DNA of 53,805 bases from Caproiciproducens sp. MSJ-32 (GTDB lineage Bacteria > Bacillota > Clostridia > Clostridiales > Clostridiaceae), in assembly GCF_018918055.1 (NCBI RefSeq), contig NZ_JAHLPS010000039.1, positions 1 through 53,805 of the forward strand. Reading direction: 5' to 3'. Both the position numbers and the translations under genes were made by a program. Of the stretch, positions 1 to 7,688 are shown one piece after another. Numbering within the stretch: position 1 is the first letter of the stretch; each line of letters begins with the position of its first letter. Under the pieces are notes generated by a model. That model worked only from the letters and a program-made list of their open reading frames with translations. It searched no databases and was not told where the DNA came from.

Positions 1-138
1 AATCCATCTCCTCTACAAACTGGCTTAGTAATCGCACAGAATCATTACTTGGAATTATGCAATCAATATCAAAAGGAAGTTTTAGTTGATAAACCTTTTG
101 ATTTAAAGTATAATTTTTTCGTAAGATTTTTTTTATAG
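1..138 (+). CDS. 3' end of an unidentified CDS (partial)
   Basis: An open frame runs from the first base of the window to a TAG at 136-138 and encodes 45 residues ending in NFFVRFFL. It is followed directly by two terminator hairpins, which fits the end of a real gene. The tail looks a little like the end of a LysR-type effector-binding domain, but the fragment is too short to assign. The start and most of the gene lie outside the window. Confidence 0.4.
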   Translation, partial: NPSPLQTGLVIAQNHYLELCNQYQKEVLVDKPFDLKYNFFVRFFL

Positions 139-159
139 TCATGAAAAATATTTTACCAT

Positions 160-196
160 AAATCCTAGACTTTTAAAGTCTGGGATTTATTTTTTT
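160..196 (+). terminator. Rho-independent terminator
   Basis: AAATCC-T-AGACTTT pairs with AAAGTCT-G-GGATTT around a very short loop, followed by a T-rich run at 190-196. It lies 22 bases after the stop of the partial gene. Confidence 0.8.
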
Positions 197-200
197 CATC

Positions 201-248
201 AAAAAGGAGCTTCACACTAATTATTTAGTGCGACAGCCCCTTTTTTTT
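201..248 (+). terminator. Second terminator-like hairpin
   Basis: An outer stem joins AAAAAGG near 201 with CCCCTTTTT near 237, and an inner CACTAA/TTAGTG stem sits inside it. An eight-T run follows. With the hairpin at 160 this makes a tandem terminator that insulates the downstream CapA-type gene. Confidence 0.6.
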
Positions 249-319
249 ATAAAGTATTTAAAAAGAATCTTAAATAATGTAAAATTTATCTAATGATATA
301 AGTATGGAGGTATATATTA

Positions 320-1576
320 ATGAAAAATACTCTGAAGTTAATTATTATATTAGCAGCTATAATAGGAATTGGTGTTTTTGGAATAAATAAAATTATACTA
401 AATAAAGAAGGGTTTATAGAAAAAGAAAGGGAAGTTGAGAGTAATGATGAAGAAAAGAATGAAGATATTAGTAATATAAAAGAAATAAATATAACTGCAG
501 TAGGGGACTTTTTAATACATAAGGAGATTTTGGAAACTCAATATAACCCTGAAACTGATAGTTATGATTTTAAAAATACAATTCAATATGTAAAAAAATA
601 TTTAGAAGAAGCAGATCTAACTATTGCTAATATGGAAGGAGCCTTGGCAGGGATTGATAATTATGGCTATTCAGGTTATCCTTCCTTTAATACGCCTGAT
701 GAATTGGCTGATGCTATGAAATGGGCAGGAATAGATGTAGTTAATAATATGAATAATCATTCTTTAGATAGGGATGTTAGGGGATTTTTTAGGACAAGGG
801 AATTTTTAGAAAGTAAGGGTTTTGATGTTATAGGAACTAGGGGAAGCAGTTCAGAAAATAGATATATAATTAAGAATGTAGAAGGAATAAAGGTTGGAAT
901 TATTTCCTATAGTTATACTATGACGGCAGAAGGTGGAGTAAGAGGATTAAATGGAATTCCAATATCAACTGAAGTTTATGATTTAATGAATACCTTTAGG
1001 GAAGATAGTTTAGATTTAGACCTTCAAAATATGAAGGAAGAAATAGAAAAAATGAGGGCAGATGGAGCAGAAGTTATAATATTTTATATGCACTGGGGAG
1101 ATGAGTATGCCTTAGAGCCAAATGAAACACAAATTAAAATAGCTCAATTTTTAACTGATGAAAAAGTTGATATAATATTTGCAACTCATCCTCATTCTAT
1201 TCAACCTATTGATATTTTAAAATCCAGTGATGGAAGTTCTGAGACTCCTGTTATATATTCAATGGGGAATTTTTTGTCAAGTCAGAGAACAGAAAGAATA
1301 CAAAATCCATATACAGAAGATGGAGTAATAGTTTCAGTTAAGATTAAAAAAGATTTTAATTCAGGTGAAATCAAAGTAAATTATCCTACATATCTTCCAA
1401 CTTGGGTTAATTGGTATGAAAAGAATGGAAAACTATTTTATGAGGTAGTTCCAGCCACTGTAAGTGATGCAGAATATTTAACTGAGGAAGGAAAAATAAG
1501 AGTTGTAGAATCTTTTAATAGAACTAAAGGTATAATAGAAAGTTATAATGATAAAATAGTTTTGGAAGAAAATTAA
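320..1576 (+). CDS. CapA-family metallophosphoesterase-like protein, membrane anchored
   Basis: This 418-residue protein belongs to the CapA/PgsA family, whose best-known members take part in poly-gamma-glutamate capsule synthesis or anchoring. Residues 5-24 form one hydrophobic segment, so the rest is probably outside the cell. Family motifs in order are VGDFLIH (61-67), NMEG (104-107), NNHSLD (145-150), MHWGD (257-261), the HPH pair (290-292) and SMGNFLS (314-320); the His and Asp residues are those of a calcineurin-like metal site. The GGAGG at 305-309 supports the ATG. No capB or capC lies nearby, so a capsule role is not shown; many clostridia carry stand-alone homologues. nrdG follows after 12 bases, so the two are probably co-transcribed. 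Confidence 0.85.
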   Translation: MKNTLKLIIILAAIIGIGVFGINKIILNKEGFIEKEREVESNDEEKNEDISNIKEINITAVGDFLIHKEILETQYNPETDSYDFKNTIQYVKKYLEEADLTIANMEGALAGIDNYGYSGYPSFNTPDELADAMKWAGIDVVNNMNNHSLDRDVRGFFRTREFLESKGFDVIGTRGSSSENRYIIKNVEGIKVGIISYSYTMTAEGGVRGLNGIPISTEVYDLMNTFREDSLDLDLQNMKEEIEKMRADGAEVIIFYMHWGDEYALEPNETQIKIAQFLTDEKVDIIFATHPHSIQPIDILKSSDGSSETPVIYSMGNFLSSQRTERIQNPYTEDGVIVSVKIKKDFNSGEIKVNYPTYLPTWVNWYEKNGKLFYEVVPATVSDAEYLTEEGKIRVVESFNRTKGIIESYNDKIVLEEN

Positions 1577-1588
1577 GGGGGATTCTAT

Positions 1589-2113
1589 ATGAAAAAAACT
1601 ATAAGACTTTCAGGAATAGCTTATGAAAGTTTAGTGAATGGTCCTGGTATTAGAAGAGTATTCTTTTCTCAAGGCTGTAAGCATAACTGTAAGGGTTGCT
1701 TTAATCCAGATACTCATGACTTTAATGGCGGAGAAGAGAAAGATATGGATGAGCTTGTTAAAGATACTCTAAGTAATCCAATGATTAAGGGGGTTACTTT
1801 CAGTGGGGGAGATCCTTTTGAAAGAGCAGAGGAATTTTCTTACATGGCAAAAAGATTTAAAGAAAATAATTTAAATATATGGTGTTATACAGGGTATACC
1901 TTTGAAGAAATATTAGAAAATAAGGATAAAAGAAAGGGATTTAAGGAATTGTTAGATAATATTGATGTATTAGTAGATGGAAGGTTTGTTATAGAAGAAA
2001 AGGCGAACAATATAAAATATAGAGGTTCAAAGAATCAAAGGATAATAGATGTTCAAAAAAGCCTAACAGAAAATAGAATAGTTAGAATAGAAGACAAATA
2101 TGATAAAAAATAA
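1589..2113 (+). CDS. nrdG: Anaerobic ribonucleotide reductase activating protein
   Basis: NrdG is a radical-SAM enzyme that uses a [4Fe-4S] cluster and S-adenosylmethionine to install the glycyl radical on the class III reductase NrdD, allowing anaerobic dNTP synthesis. The cluster-binding Cys30, Cys34 and Cys37 are visible in GCKHNCKGC, and SGGDP at 72-76 is the SAM-contact motif. The length of 174 residues is normal for the family. An AGGGGG sequence lies upstream of the ATG. The usual partner nrdD is not next to it; the upstream neighbour is the CapA-type gene. A riboswitch leader begins about 75 bases downstream. Confidence 0.93.
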   Translation: MKKTIRLSGIAYESLVNGPGIRRVFFSQGCKHNCKGCFNPDTHDFNGGEEKDMDELVKDTLSNPMIKGVTFSGGDPFERAEEFSYMAKRFKENNLNIWCYTGYTFEEILENKDKRKGFKELLDNIDVLVDGRFVIEEKANNIKYRGSKNQRIIDVQKSLTENRIVRIEDKYDKK

Positions 2114-2188
2114 ATTTGTTCCTATGGAATTTAATTAAGGCTAGTGATATAATAAAAACACGAAATAAAATAATGAAAAATAAAATAG

Positions 2189-2259
2189 TATTCGTATATG
2201 CTTGATAATATGGTTCAAGTGTTTCTACTAGGAAACCGTAAATATCCTAACTACGAAGA
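2189..2259 (+). promoter_or_regulatory. Purine riboswitch aptamer, guanine/xanthine type
   Basis: P1 is formed by TTCGTA (2191-2196) and TACGAA (2252-2257). P2 is CTTGA with TTCAAG and its loop contains ATATGG; the second arm holds the conserved GTTTCTAC and the ACCGTAAAT block. The base that pairs with the ligand, just before TACGAA, is C2251, which in this class selects guanine or hypoxanthine rather than adenine. The downstream xpt gene fits this specificity. Confidence 0.93.
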
Positions 2260-2344
2260 ATAATTATTGATATATAATTATAGCTTTATTACATGATATC
2301 TAAGGACAAGCTAAATTAGAATACTATTAAAATGTAATAAGGAG
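2260..2344 (+). promoter_or_regulatory. Riboswitch expression platform that can pair with the xpt ribosome binding site
   Basis: Bases 2284-2294 can pair with 2332-2342, a stem of about 11 bp with one G-T pair, and this covers the AAGG part of the xpt Shine-Dalgarno sequence (2339-2344). A competing local hairpin TAATTAT/ATAATTA lies at 2261-2280. I see no T-run terminator between aptamer and gene. Control of translation is therefore inferred, not shown. Confidence 0.5.
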
Positions 2345-2352
2345 ATATTTAT

Positions 2353-2928
2353 ATGGAAAAACTTAAAGAAAAAATATTAAATGAAGGCAAGGTTAGAGAA
2401 GGGAATATCCTAAAGGTTGATTGCTTCTTAAATCATCAAATGGATATTAAATTTTTAAACGAAGTTGGACAAGAATTTAGGGAAAGGTTTAAAGATGTGA
2501 AAATAGATAAGATTCTAACCATTGAGGCTTCAGGGATTGGAATAGCAGCAATAGCTGCTCAATATTTTGATTATGTTCCAGTAGTATTCGCTAAGAAGAC
2601 AGAAAGCTTAAACTTAGATAAGGAAGTTTATGAAGCAGAAGTAAATTCCTTTACAAAGAAGAAAACTTATAAGGTCAGAGTTGGAAAACAATTCATAAAG
2701 AAAGGCGAAAATATATTAATAATAGATGATTTTTTAGCTAAAGGTTGTGCTGCTAAAGGAATGATAGAACTGATTAAGCAGGCAGAAGCGAATTTAGTTG
2801 GAATTGGAATAGTTATAGAAAAAGGCTTTCAAGAAGGCAGACAAGTACTTGAAGGAATGGGAGCAAGAGTAGAATCTTTAGCTATAATAGATAGTTTTGA
2901 AAATGGAAAAGTAAATTTTAGAAAATAA
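2353..2928 (+). CDS. xpt: Xanthine phosphoribosyltransferase
   Basis: Xpt converts xanthine and PRPP to XMP in purine salvage in the cytoplasm. The PRPP-binding motif is at 121-135 ([11 protein letters not shown]), with the non-polar CAAKG extension typical of Xpt and PurR-like PRTases. The length of 191 residues matches the family. AAGGAG lies 8 bases before the ATG. The gene is a single transcription unit between the guanine riboswitch and a terminator, so it should be repressed when guanine or hypoxanthine is plentiful. Confidence 0.95.
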   Translation: MEKLKEKILNEGKVREGNILKVDCFLNHQMDIKFLNEVGQEFRERFKDVKIDKILTIEASGIGIAAIAAQYFDYVPVVFAKKTESLNLDKEVYEAEVNSFTKKKTYKVRVGKQFIKKGENILIIDDFLAKGCAAKGMIELIKQAEANLVGIGIVIEKGFQEGRQVLEGMGARVESLAIIDSFENGKVNFRK

Positions 2929-2930
2929 AA

Positions 2931-2962
2931 AGACTTAGTGAAGGCTAAGTCTCTTAATTTTT
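2931..2962 (+). terminator. Terminator after xpt
   Basis: AGACTTAG (2931-2938) pairs with CTAAGTCT (2945-2952), followed by a T-rich tail to 2962. Confidence 0.85.
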
Positions 2963-2963
2963 A

Positions 2964-3322
2964 TAAATAATGATTAAAAAGCTTTAAGCATAAATCGTAA
3001 TAATAGTGTAGATACTATTATTAGTTTTTTACTTTGTATGAAAAAGTATTAATTTCTTATTAATATAAATTATACATCAAAAAAGAAAATATACTTATTA
3101 TAATAGTAAAAAAAGCGCCTTAGCGCTTTTATTATAAATATATGGGGGATTTTCCTGTCTATGCAGGTTACATCTATATTATTTACATAATTTCTAAATT
3201 TATACATAAAAATAAAATTTTTTTATTTTACATACATAACTAATAATTCTTGTTAGTTGAATATATTTATCAACAATGTTATCATAAGAAAAAGAAAATA
3301 TTTTTATAGAGGTGGTAATATA
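2964..3322 (+). other. Intergenic stretch with two more hairpins before pepA
   Basis: No credible gene is seen. TAATAATAGT (2998-3007) pairs with ACTATTATTA (3014-3023) and is followed by six Ts, so it looks like a terminator. AAAAGCGC (3111-3118) pairs with GCGCTTTT (3123-3130), a compact symmetric hairpin that can act on either strand. What is terminated between 2963 and 3110 is unclear, as no ORF is visible. The rest is very AT-rich and presumably holds the pepA promoter, which I could not place with confidence. Confidence 0.5.
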
Positions 3323-4798
3323 ATGAAGGTATCATATAGAGTTTTTGCTTGTTCTGAAGTAGAAGTAAGAGTTATATATTTACTTGAAAATAAGCTTACT
3401 TTACCTAAAGAAGAATTAAATAAAAACATAACTTATGCGCAAAGCAGAAATTTATTTAATGGGAAAAATGGTGAGTTATATACTTTTACAATGGAGCTGA
3501 TGGGAAATTATCAAAATGTTGTATTAGTAGGACTAGGTAAGGAAGAAGAATTAAATCTTGATAAAATTAGAAAGGCAACTGCTAAGGCAATAAGAAAGGC
3601 AAAGGAATTAAAAGCAAATAAAATATTTTTAAGGCTTCCAATTAATAATAAATTATCTATTGAAGAAATGGCTAAAAATGTTACCATTGCTGCTCATTTA
3701 GCTGATTATACATTTAATAAGTATAAAACAGATAAAGAAAAAGAAAATGATATTATGGTATCAATAGGAGTACATGGAGTAAAAGAAGCAAGTTCAGAAA
3801 TACTTAATGCAATTGAAGAAGGAAATTCAATAGCTAAGGGAATAATATTAGCTAGAGATTTAGTTAATGAACCTGCAAATGTTATTTATCCTGAAACTTT
3901 AGCTCAAGCAGCTATTGATGCTGGAAAAGAAAATGGATTTGAAGTAGAAGTTTTTGGAGTGGAAAAAATTAAAGAATTAAAAATGGAAGCTTTCTATAGT
4001 GTAGCTAAGGCTTCTGAAAAAGAACCTAAACTTATAGTTATGAGATATTTTGGAAATCCTGAGGAAAAAGAAGAAATCATGGGCCTTGTTGGAAAAGGCT
4101 TAACTTATGATTCTGGCGGATATTCACTTAAGCCAACTTCAGGAATGGTTGATATGAAGTCTGATATGGGTGGAGCAGCATCAGTTATAGGTTCAATGTC
4201 TATTATTGCAAGTAGAAAATTAAAGGTTAATGTTGTTGGTGTAATAGCAGCCTGTGAAAATATGATTTCTGGAGGAGCCTATAAGCCTGGAGATATAATA
4301 GGAAGTATGGCAGGAAAAACTATTGAAATAAGAAATACAGATGCTGAAGGAAGATTAACTTTAGTAGATGCAGTAACATATATTATAGAAAAAGAAAATG
4401 CTAGTGCAGTTATTGATTTAGCAACATTAACTGGTGCTGCTTTAGTTGCTCTTGGAGATACTACAACAGCAGTTGTTACAAATAATGATAAGTTCTATGA
4501 AGAACTTAAAGAAGTATCAGCCTATACTGGAGAAAAGTTCTGGCAGCTTCCAGCTTTTGATGAATATAGGGAAATGTTAAAATCAGAAGTTGCTGATTTA
4601 AATAATAGTCCAGGAAGAAATGCTGGTACTATAACAGCAGGCTTATTTATAGGAGAATTTGTTAAAGATAAACCATGGTTACATTTAGATATAGCTGGAA
4701 CAGCTTGGGCAGATAAGAAAACAGATTTAACTATAAAAGGTGGAACAGGAAGTCCAGTTTATACATTGTATGAATTAGTTAAGAATAAAAGCAAATAA
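3323..4798 (+). CDS. pepA: Leucyl aminopeptidase (M17 family)
   Basis: This cytosolic M17 peptidase uses two metal ions to remove N-terminal amino acids from peptides. The metal and catalytic residues are visible in GKGLTYDSGG (Lys258, Asp263) and NTDAEGRL (Asp340, Glu342, Arg344). I place the start at the ATG at 3323, 6 bases after GAGGTGG, giving 491 residues; an in-frame start at 3257 has no ribosome binding site and adds a basic tail absent from the family. The gene stands alone: hairpins lie upstream, and the promoter of the threonine leader starts 17 bases after its stop. Confidence 0.93.
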   Translation: MKVSYRVFACSEVEVRVIYLLENKLTLPKEELNKNITYAQSRNLFNGKNGELYTFTMELMGNYQNVVLVGLGKEEELNLDKIRKATAKAIRKAKELKANKIFLRLPINNKLSIEEMAKNVTIAAHLADYTFNKYKTDKEKENDIMVSIGVHGVKEASSEILNAIEEGNSIAKGIILARDLVNEPANVIYPETLAQAAIDAGKENGFEVEVFGVEKIKELKMEAFYSVAKASEKEPKLIVMRYFGNPEEKEEIMGLVGKGLTYDSGGYSLKPTSGMVDMKSDMGGAASVIGSMSIIASRKLKVNVVGVIAACENMISGGAYKPGDIIGSMAGKTIEIRNTDAEGRLTLVDAVTYIIEKENASAVIDLATLTGAALVALGDTTTAVVTNNDKFYEELKEVSAYTGEKFWQLPAFDEYREMLKSEVADLNNSPGRNAGTITAGLFIGEFVKDKPWLHLDIAGTAWADKKTDLTIKGGTGSPVYTLYELVKNKSK

Positions 4799-4815
4799 TA
4801 ATTTGTATTTTTAAC

Positions 4816-4844
4816 TTGACAGAAATTATAACAGCTTGTAGAAT
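4816..4844 (+). promoter_or_regulatory. Sigma-A promoter of the threonine operon
   Basis: TTGACA (4816-4821) and TAGAAT (4839-4844) are separated by exactly 17 bases and lie just upstream of the T-box leader. Confidence 0.8.
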
Positions 4845-4851
4845 TTAGAAT

Positions 4852-5070
4852 AAAAAAGGCTTTGAATGGGAAGAGTAAATTCATCAAGGTCAGCAGAGAG
4901 AGAAGTTCACCGGCTGAAAGACTTCTTTGATACAATGAATTGAAAACCACCCAGGAGCCCGGTTCTGAAATTGAGTAGGAATTTGCGTGAGGCAAGCGTT
5001 AATGCCAGTTTGCTGTAATAGGTGGATGCGAGATATAACACTCGTCCTTTTTAGGATGAGTGTTTTTTTA
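4852..5070 (+). promoter_or_regulatory. T-box leader, probable threonine specifier (ACC)
   Basis: The leader shows T-box features in order: GGGAAGAGTAA near 4868 (AG-box region), the distal Stem I loop with AGAGAG and CGGCTGAAAG (about 4893-4920), the 3' side of the specifier loop GAAAACCACCCAGGAG (4943-4958) and the antiterminator core GGTGGATGCGA (5021-5031). Aligned with the asnS T-box in this window, the specifier falls on ACC at 4946-4948, a Thr codon, matching the operon. The antiterminator core is shorter than the usual consensus. The terminator is AACACTCGTCCT with AGGATGAGTGTT (5037-5064) followed by Ts. Uncharged tRNA-Thr is inferred to allow read-through. Confidence 0.85.
5037..5070 (+). 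terminator. T-box regulated terminator
   Basis: A 12-bp stem formed by AACACTCGTCCT and AGGATGAGTGTT (one G-T pair) is followed by TTTTTTT and overlaps the region that would form the antiterminator. Confidence 0.85.
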
Positions 5071-5115
5071 TACAAATAATTATCAAAAATAATTAATAAT
5101 CAAAAGGGGGCAAAT

Positions 5116-6429
5116 ATGGATAATATTATTGTTGTAAAATTTGGGGGAAGCTCCTTGGCAAATGGAGCTCAATTTAAAAAAGTAAAGGAAATAATAACAG
5201 CTGATAAGAGAAGGAGATTTATTATACCATCTGCACCTGGAAAGCGGAATGGTAAAGATCATAAGGTAACAGACCTTTTGTATATGTGTCATCAACTTGC
5301 ATCTCACGGTCTTAATTTTGAAGAAGTATTTAAAATAATAAAGGATAGATATGTAGAGATATGTAGAGAGCTTAATCTAGAAATAGATATTGAAGGTTAT
5401 TTAAATGAAATTAAAAACAATATAAGAGATGGTGCATCTAGGGATTATACAGCTAGTAGAGGGGAGTACCTTAATGGGATTATTCTTGCAAATTATTTGG
5501 GGTTTAAGTTTATTGATGCAAAAGAAATAATTTCCTTTAATAATGATGGTATTTTCAATGAAGCTGACACAGAAAAAAAGGTTAGAGAAAGGCTTAAAGA
5601 TATAGATTATGCAGTTATTCCTGGTTTTTATGGAGCAAATAAAAATGATGAAATAGTAACTTTTTCAAGGGGAGGTTCGGATATTACTGGTTCAATTATT
5701 GCTAATGGAGTAAAAGCTGATATTTATGAGAATTGGACAGATGTTTCAGGTTTTTTAGTAGCAGATCCTAACATTATAAAAAATCCTAATCCAATGGAGA
5801 TTGTGACATATAAGGAATTAAGGGAGTTATCATATATGGGAGCATCTGTGCTTCATGAGGAGGCAATTTTTCCAGTTAGAAAATATGGTATTCCAATAAA
5901 TATAAGAAATACTAATATCCCAGGGGATAAAGGAACCATGATAGTCAATGATGCAACACCAGTAAATTTTAAAGGAATTACAGGAATATCGGGGAAAAAG
6001 GATTTTACAGTAATATCTATTGAAAAAACATTAATGACTTCAGAAAAAGACTTTTTTAGAAAGGTTATATCTGTATTTGAAACAAATGATATATCAATTG
6101 AGCATATGCCTTCAAGTATAGATTCTATTTCTGTGGTAGTCCCTACTCCTGAAATAGGTTCTAAATTAAAAAAAGTAATAGAAGAAATTCGCATATTATG
6201 TAACCCTGATAATATAGAAGCTTATTCAGATATGGCTTTAATAGCTGTGGTAGGAAGAGGAATGATTAGAACAAAGGGAATTTCAGCTAGAATATTTACA
6301 GCTTTAGGAAAGGCTGAAATTAACACAAGGATGATAATTCAAGGATCTAGTGAACTAAATATAATCATTGGTGTAGAAAATGAGGATTTTGAAAAAGCAA
6401 TAGAAGCAATTTATAGAGCATTTTACTAG
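5116..6429 (+). CDS. Aspartate kinase, first gene of threonine operon
   Basis: The 437-residue protein phosphorylates aspartate, the first step toward threonine, methionine and lysine. The N-terminal amino-acid kinase domain starts with VVKFGGSSLA (6-15) and continues with SAPGKR and TSRGGSDITGS-like motifs near 195; two ACT-type regulatory repeats occupy roughly 280-437. The form with SAPGKRNGKDHKVTDLL resembles the threonine-linked class (B. subtilis YclM/ThrD) rather than LysC. AAGGGGG precedes the ATG at 5116. It is followed closely by hom, thrC and thrB, so flux to threonine is its likely role; feedback by threonine is inferred from the ACT domains. Confidence 0.92.
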   Translation: MDNIIVVKFGGSSLANGAQFKKVKEIITADKRRRFIIPSAPGKRNGKDHKVTDLLYMCHQLASHGLNFEEVFKIIKDRYVEICRELNLEIDIEGYLNEIKNNIRDGASRDYTASRGEYLNGIILANYLGFKFIDAKEIISFNNDGIFNEADTEKKVRERLKDIDYAVIPGFYGANKNDEIVTFSRGGSDITGSIIANGVKADIYENWTDVSGFLVADPNIIKNPNPMEIVTYKELRELSYMGASVLHEEAIFPVRKYGIPINIRNTNIPGDKGTMIVNDATPVNFKGITGISGKKDFTVISIEKTLMTSEKDFFRKVISVFETNDISIEHMPSSIDSISVVVPTPEIGSKLKKVIEEIRILCNPDNIEAYSDMALIAVVGRGMIRTKGISARIFTALGKAEINTRMIIQGSSELNIIIGVENEDFEKAIEAIYRAFY

Positions 6430-6458
6430 AAGTGAAAAGAAAAATAGGAGGGAGCAGT

Positions 6459-7673
6459 ATGGTTAATATAGGTTTATTAGGTCTTGGAACAGTAGGTACA
6501 GGAATAGTAGAAATATTGAATGATAGGAAAGAGCAATTAAAGGTTTTAACAGGAAAGGAGATTAATATAAAAAAAATTCTTGTAAGAAATTTAAAGAAGG
6601 AAAGAGGAGTTAAGCTTGAGGAAGGCATTTTGACTATGGACTTTAATGAAATTTTGAGAGATAAGGAAATAAATATCATAGTCGAAGTTACCGGCGATTT
6701 AGAATGCAGCTATGAGTATATTACTGAAGCTTTAAAGTCAGGAAAGAATGTGGTTACAGCTAATAAGGCAGTGGTATCTAAGTATTTTGAAGAATTATCA
6801 TCTTTAGCTAGTGAAAAAAATCTTGCTTTTTTATATGAGGGAAGTGTTGGTGGTGGAATACCAGTAATTAAGGCTTTAAGAGAACAGCTTTCTCTTAATA
6901 AAATATCAGAAGTACAAGGTATTCTTAATGGAACTTGTAATTATATTTTAACAAGCATGATAGATGAAGGTAAAAGTTATGATGAAGCTTTAAAAATAGC
7001 CCAAGAACTTGGATATGCTGAATCGGATCCAACTGATGACCTAGAAGGTTATGATACTTTAAGAAAGCTTAGAATATTAGCGACCCTGTCATTACAAGGG
7101 AAGATTACTGAAGAAGATATAGTTCTTAATGGGATAAGTTCAATTAAATCTTTTGATATAAATAATATAAAAGCTATGGATTCAACAATAAAGTTAATTG
7201 GGGAAGTAAAGGTTTGCGAATATGGTTTTACTGCAGTAGTACAGCCGGTTGTAGTTAAAAATAACAGCCATTTTGCTAATGTAAATAATGCTTTTAATTC
7301 AGTTTTATTTAAAGGAGACCATATTGGGGAACTAAAATTTTATGGAGCCGGTGCAGGTAAGCTGGCTACTGCAAATGCAGTTTTAAGTGATGTGTTAGAT
7401 ATCATTTTAGATAGCTGCAGAAAAGGAAATCCATTAGGGAAAAATAATTTAAAAAATAATAATGATAAATTGAAGGGAAATTATTATTTAAGGATTTCTA
7501 ATTCAAATAAAGATACAATAGGTGCTCTAAGGGATATTTCAAATAAGATACTGAGAGAAGGAAGCAATATAGCAATAATAACAAAAGAATTAGAAATAGC
7601 TAAAATAAATAATCTTATATCTTCATTAAGAATAGATAAAAAAGATTATTTCTTAGCAAGAATACTTCTATAG
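6459..7673 (+). CDS. hom: Homoserine dehydrogenase
   Basis: Hom reduces aspartate semialdehyde to homoserine with NAD(P)H. The Rossmann motif GLGTVGTG is at 7-14, the active-site region ANKAVVS starts at 101, and NGTCN lies at 157-161. A C-terminal ACT domain (about 340-404) follows the catalytic part. I chose the ATG at 6459 because GGAGGG at 6447-6453 sits 5 bases upstream; a GTG at 6432 is possible but has no ribosome binding site and adds nine non-family residues. The gene begins about 30 bases after the kinase stop. Confidence 0.94.
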   Translation: MVNIGLLGLGTVGTGIVEILNDRKEQLKVLTGKEINIKKILVRNLKKERGVKLEEGILTMDFNEILRDKEINIIVEVTGDLECSYEYITEALKSGKNVVTANKAVVSKYFEELSSLASEKNLAFLYEGSVGGGIPVIKALREQLSLNKISEVQGILNGTCNYILTSMIDEGKSYDEALKIAQELGYAESDPTDDLEGYDTLRKLRILATLSLQGKITEEDIVLNGISSIKSFDINNIKAMDSTIKLIGEVKVCEYGFTAVVQPVVVKNNSHFANVNNAFNSVLFKGDHIGELKFYGAGAGKLATANAVLSDVLDIILDSCRKGNPLGKNNLKNNNDKLKGNYYLRISNSNKDTIGALRDISNKILREGSNIAIITKELEIAKINNLISSLRIDKKDYFLARILL

Positions 7674-7688
7674 AAGGGGGAGGGTTAA

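Noticed and set aside
3131-3308. Possible riboswitch before pepA suggested by GGGGGATTTTCCTGTCTATGCAGG-like bases
   Set aside because: Only a small CCTG/CAGG hairpin is present; no known aptamer core could be matched.
4759-5307. Three minus-strand open frames of 61-78 codons
   Set aside because: They lie over the T-box leader and the start of the aspartate kinase gene, have no ribosome binding sites and show no protein features.
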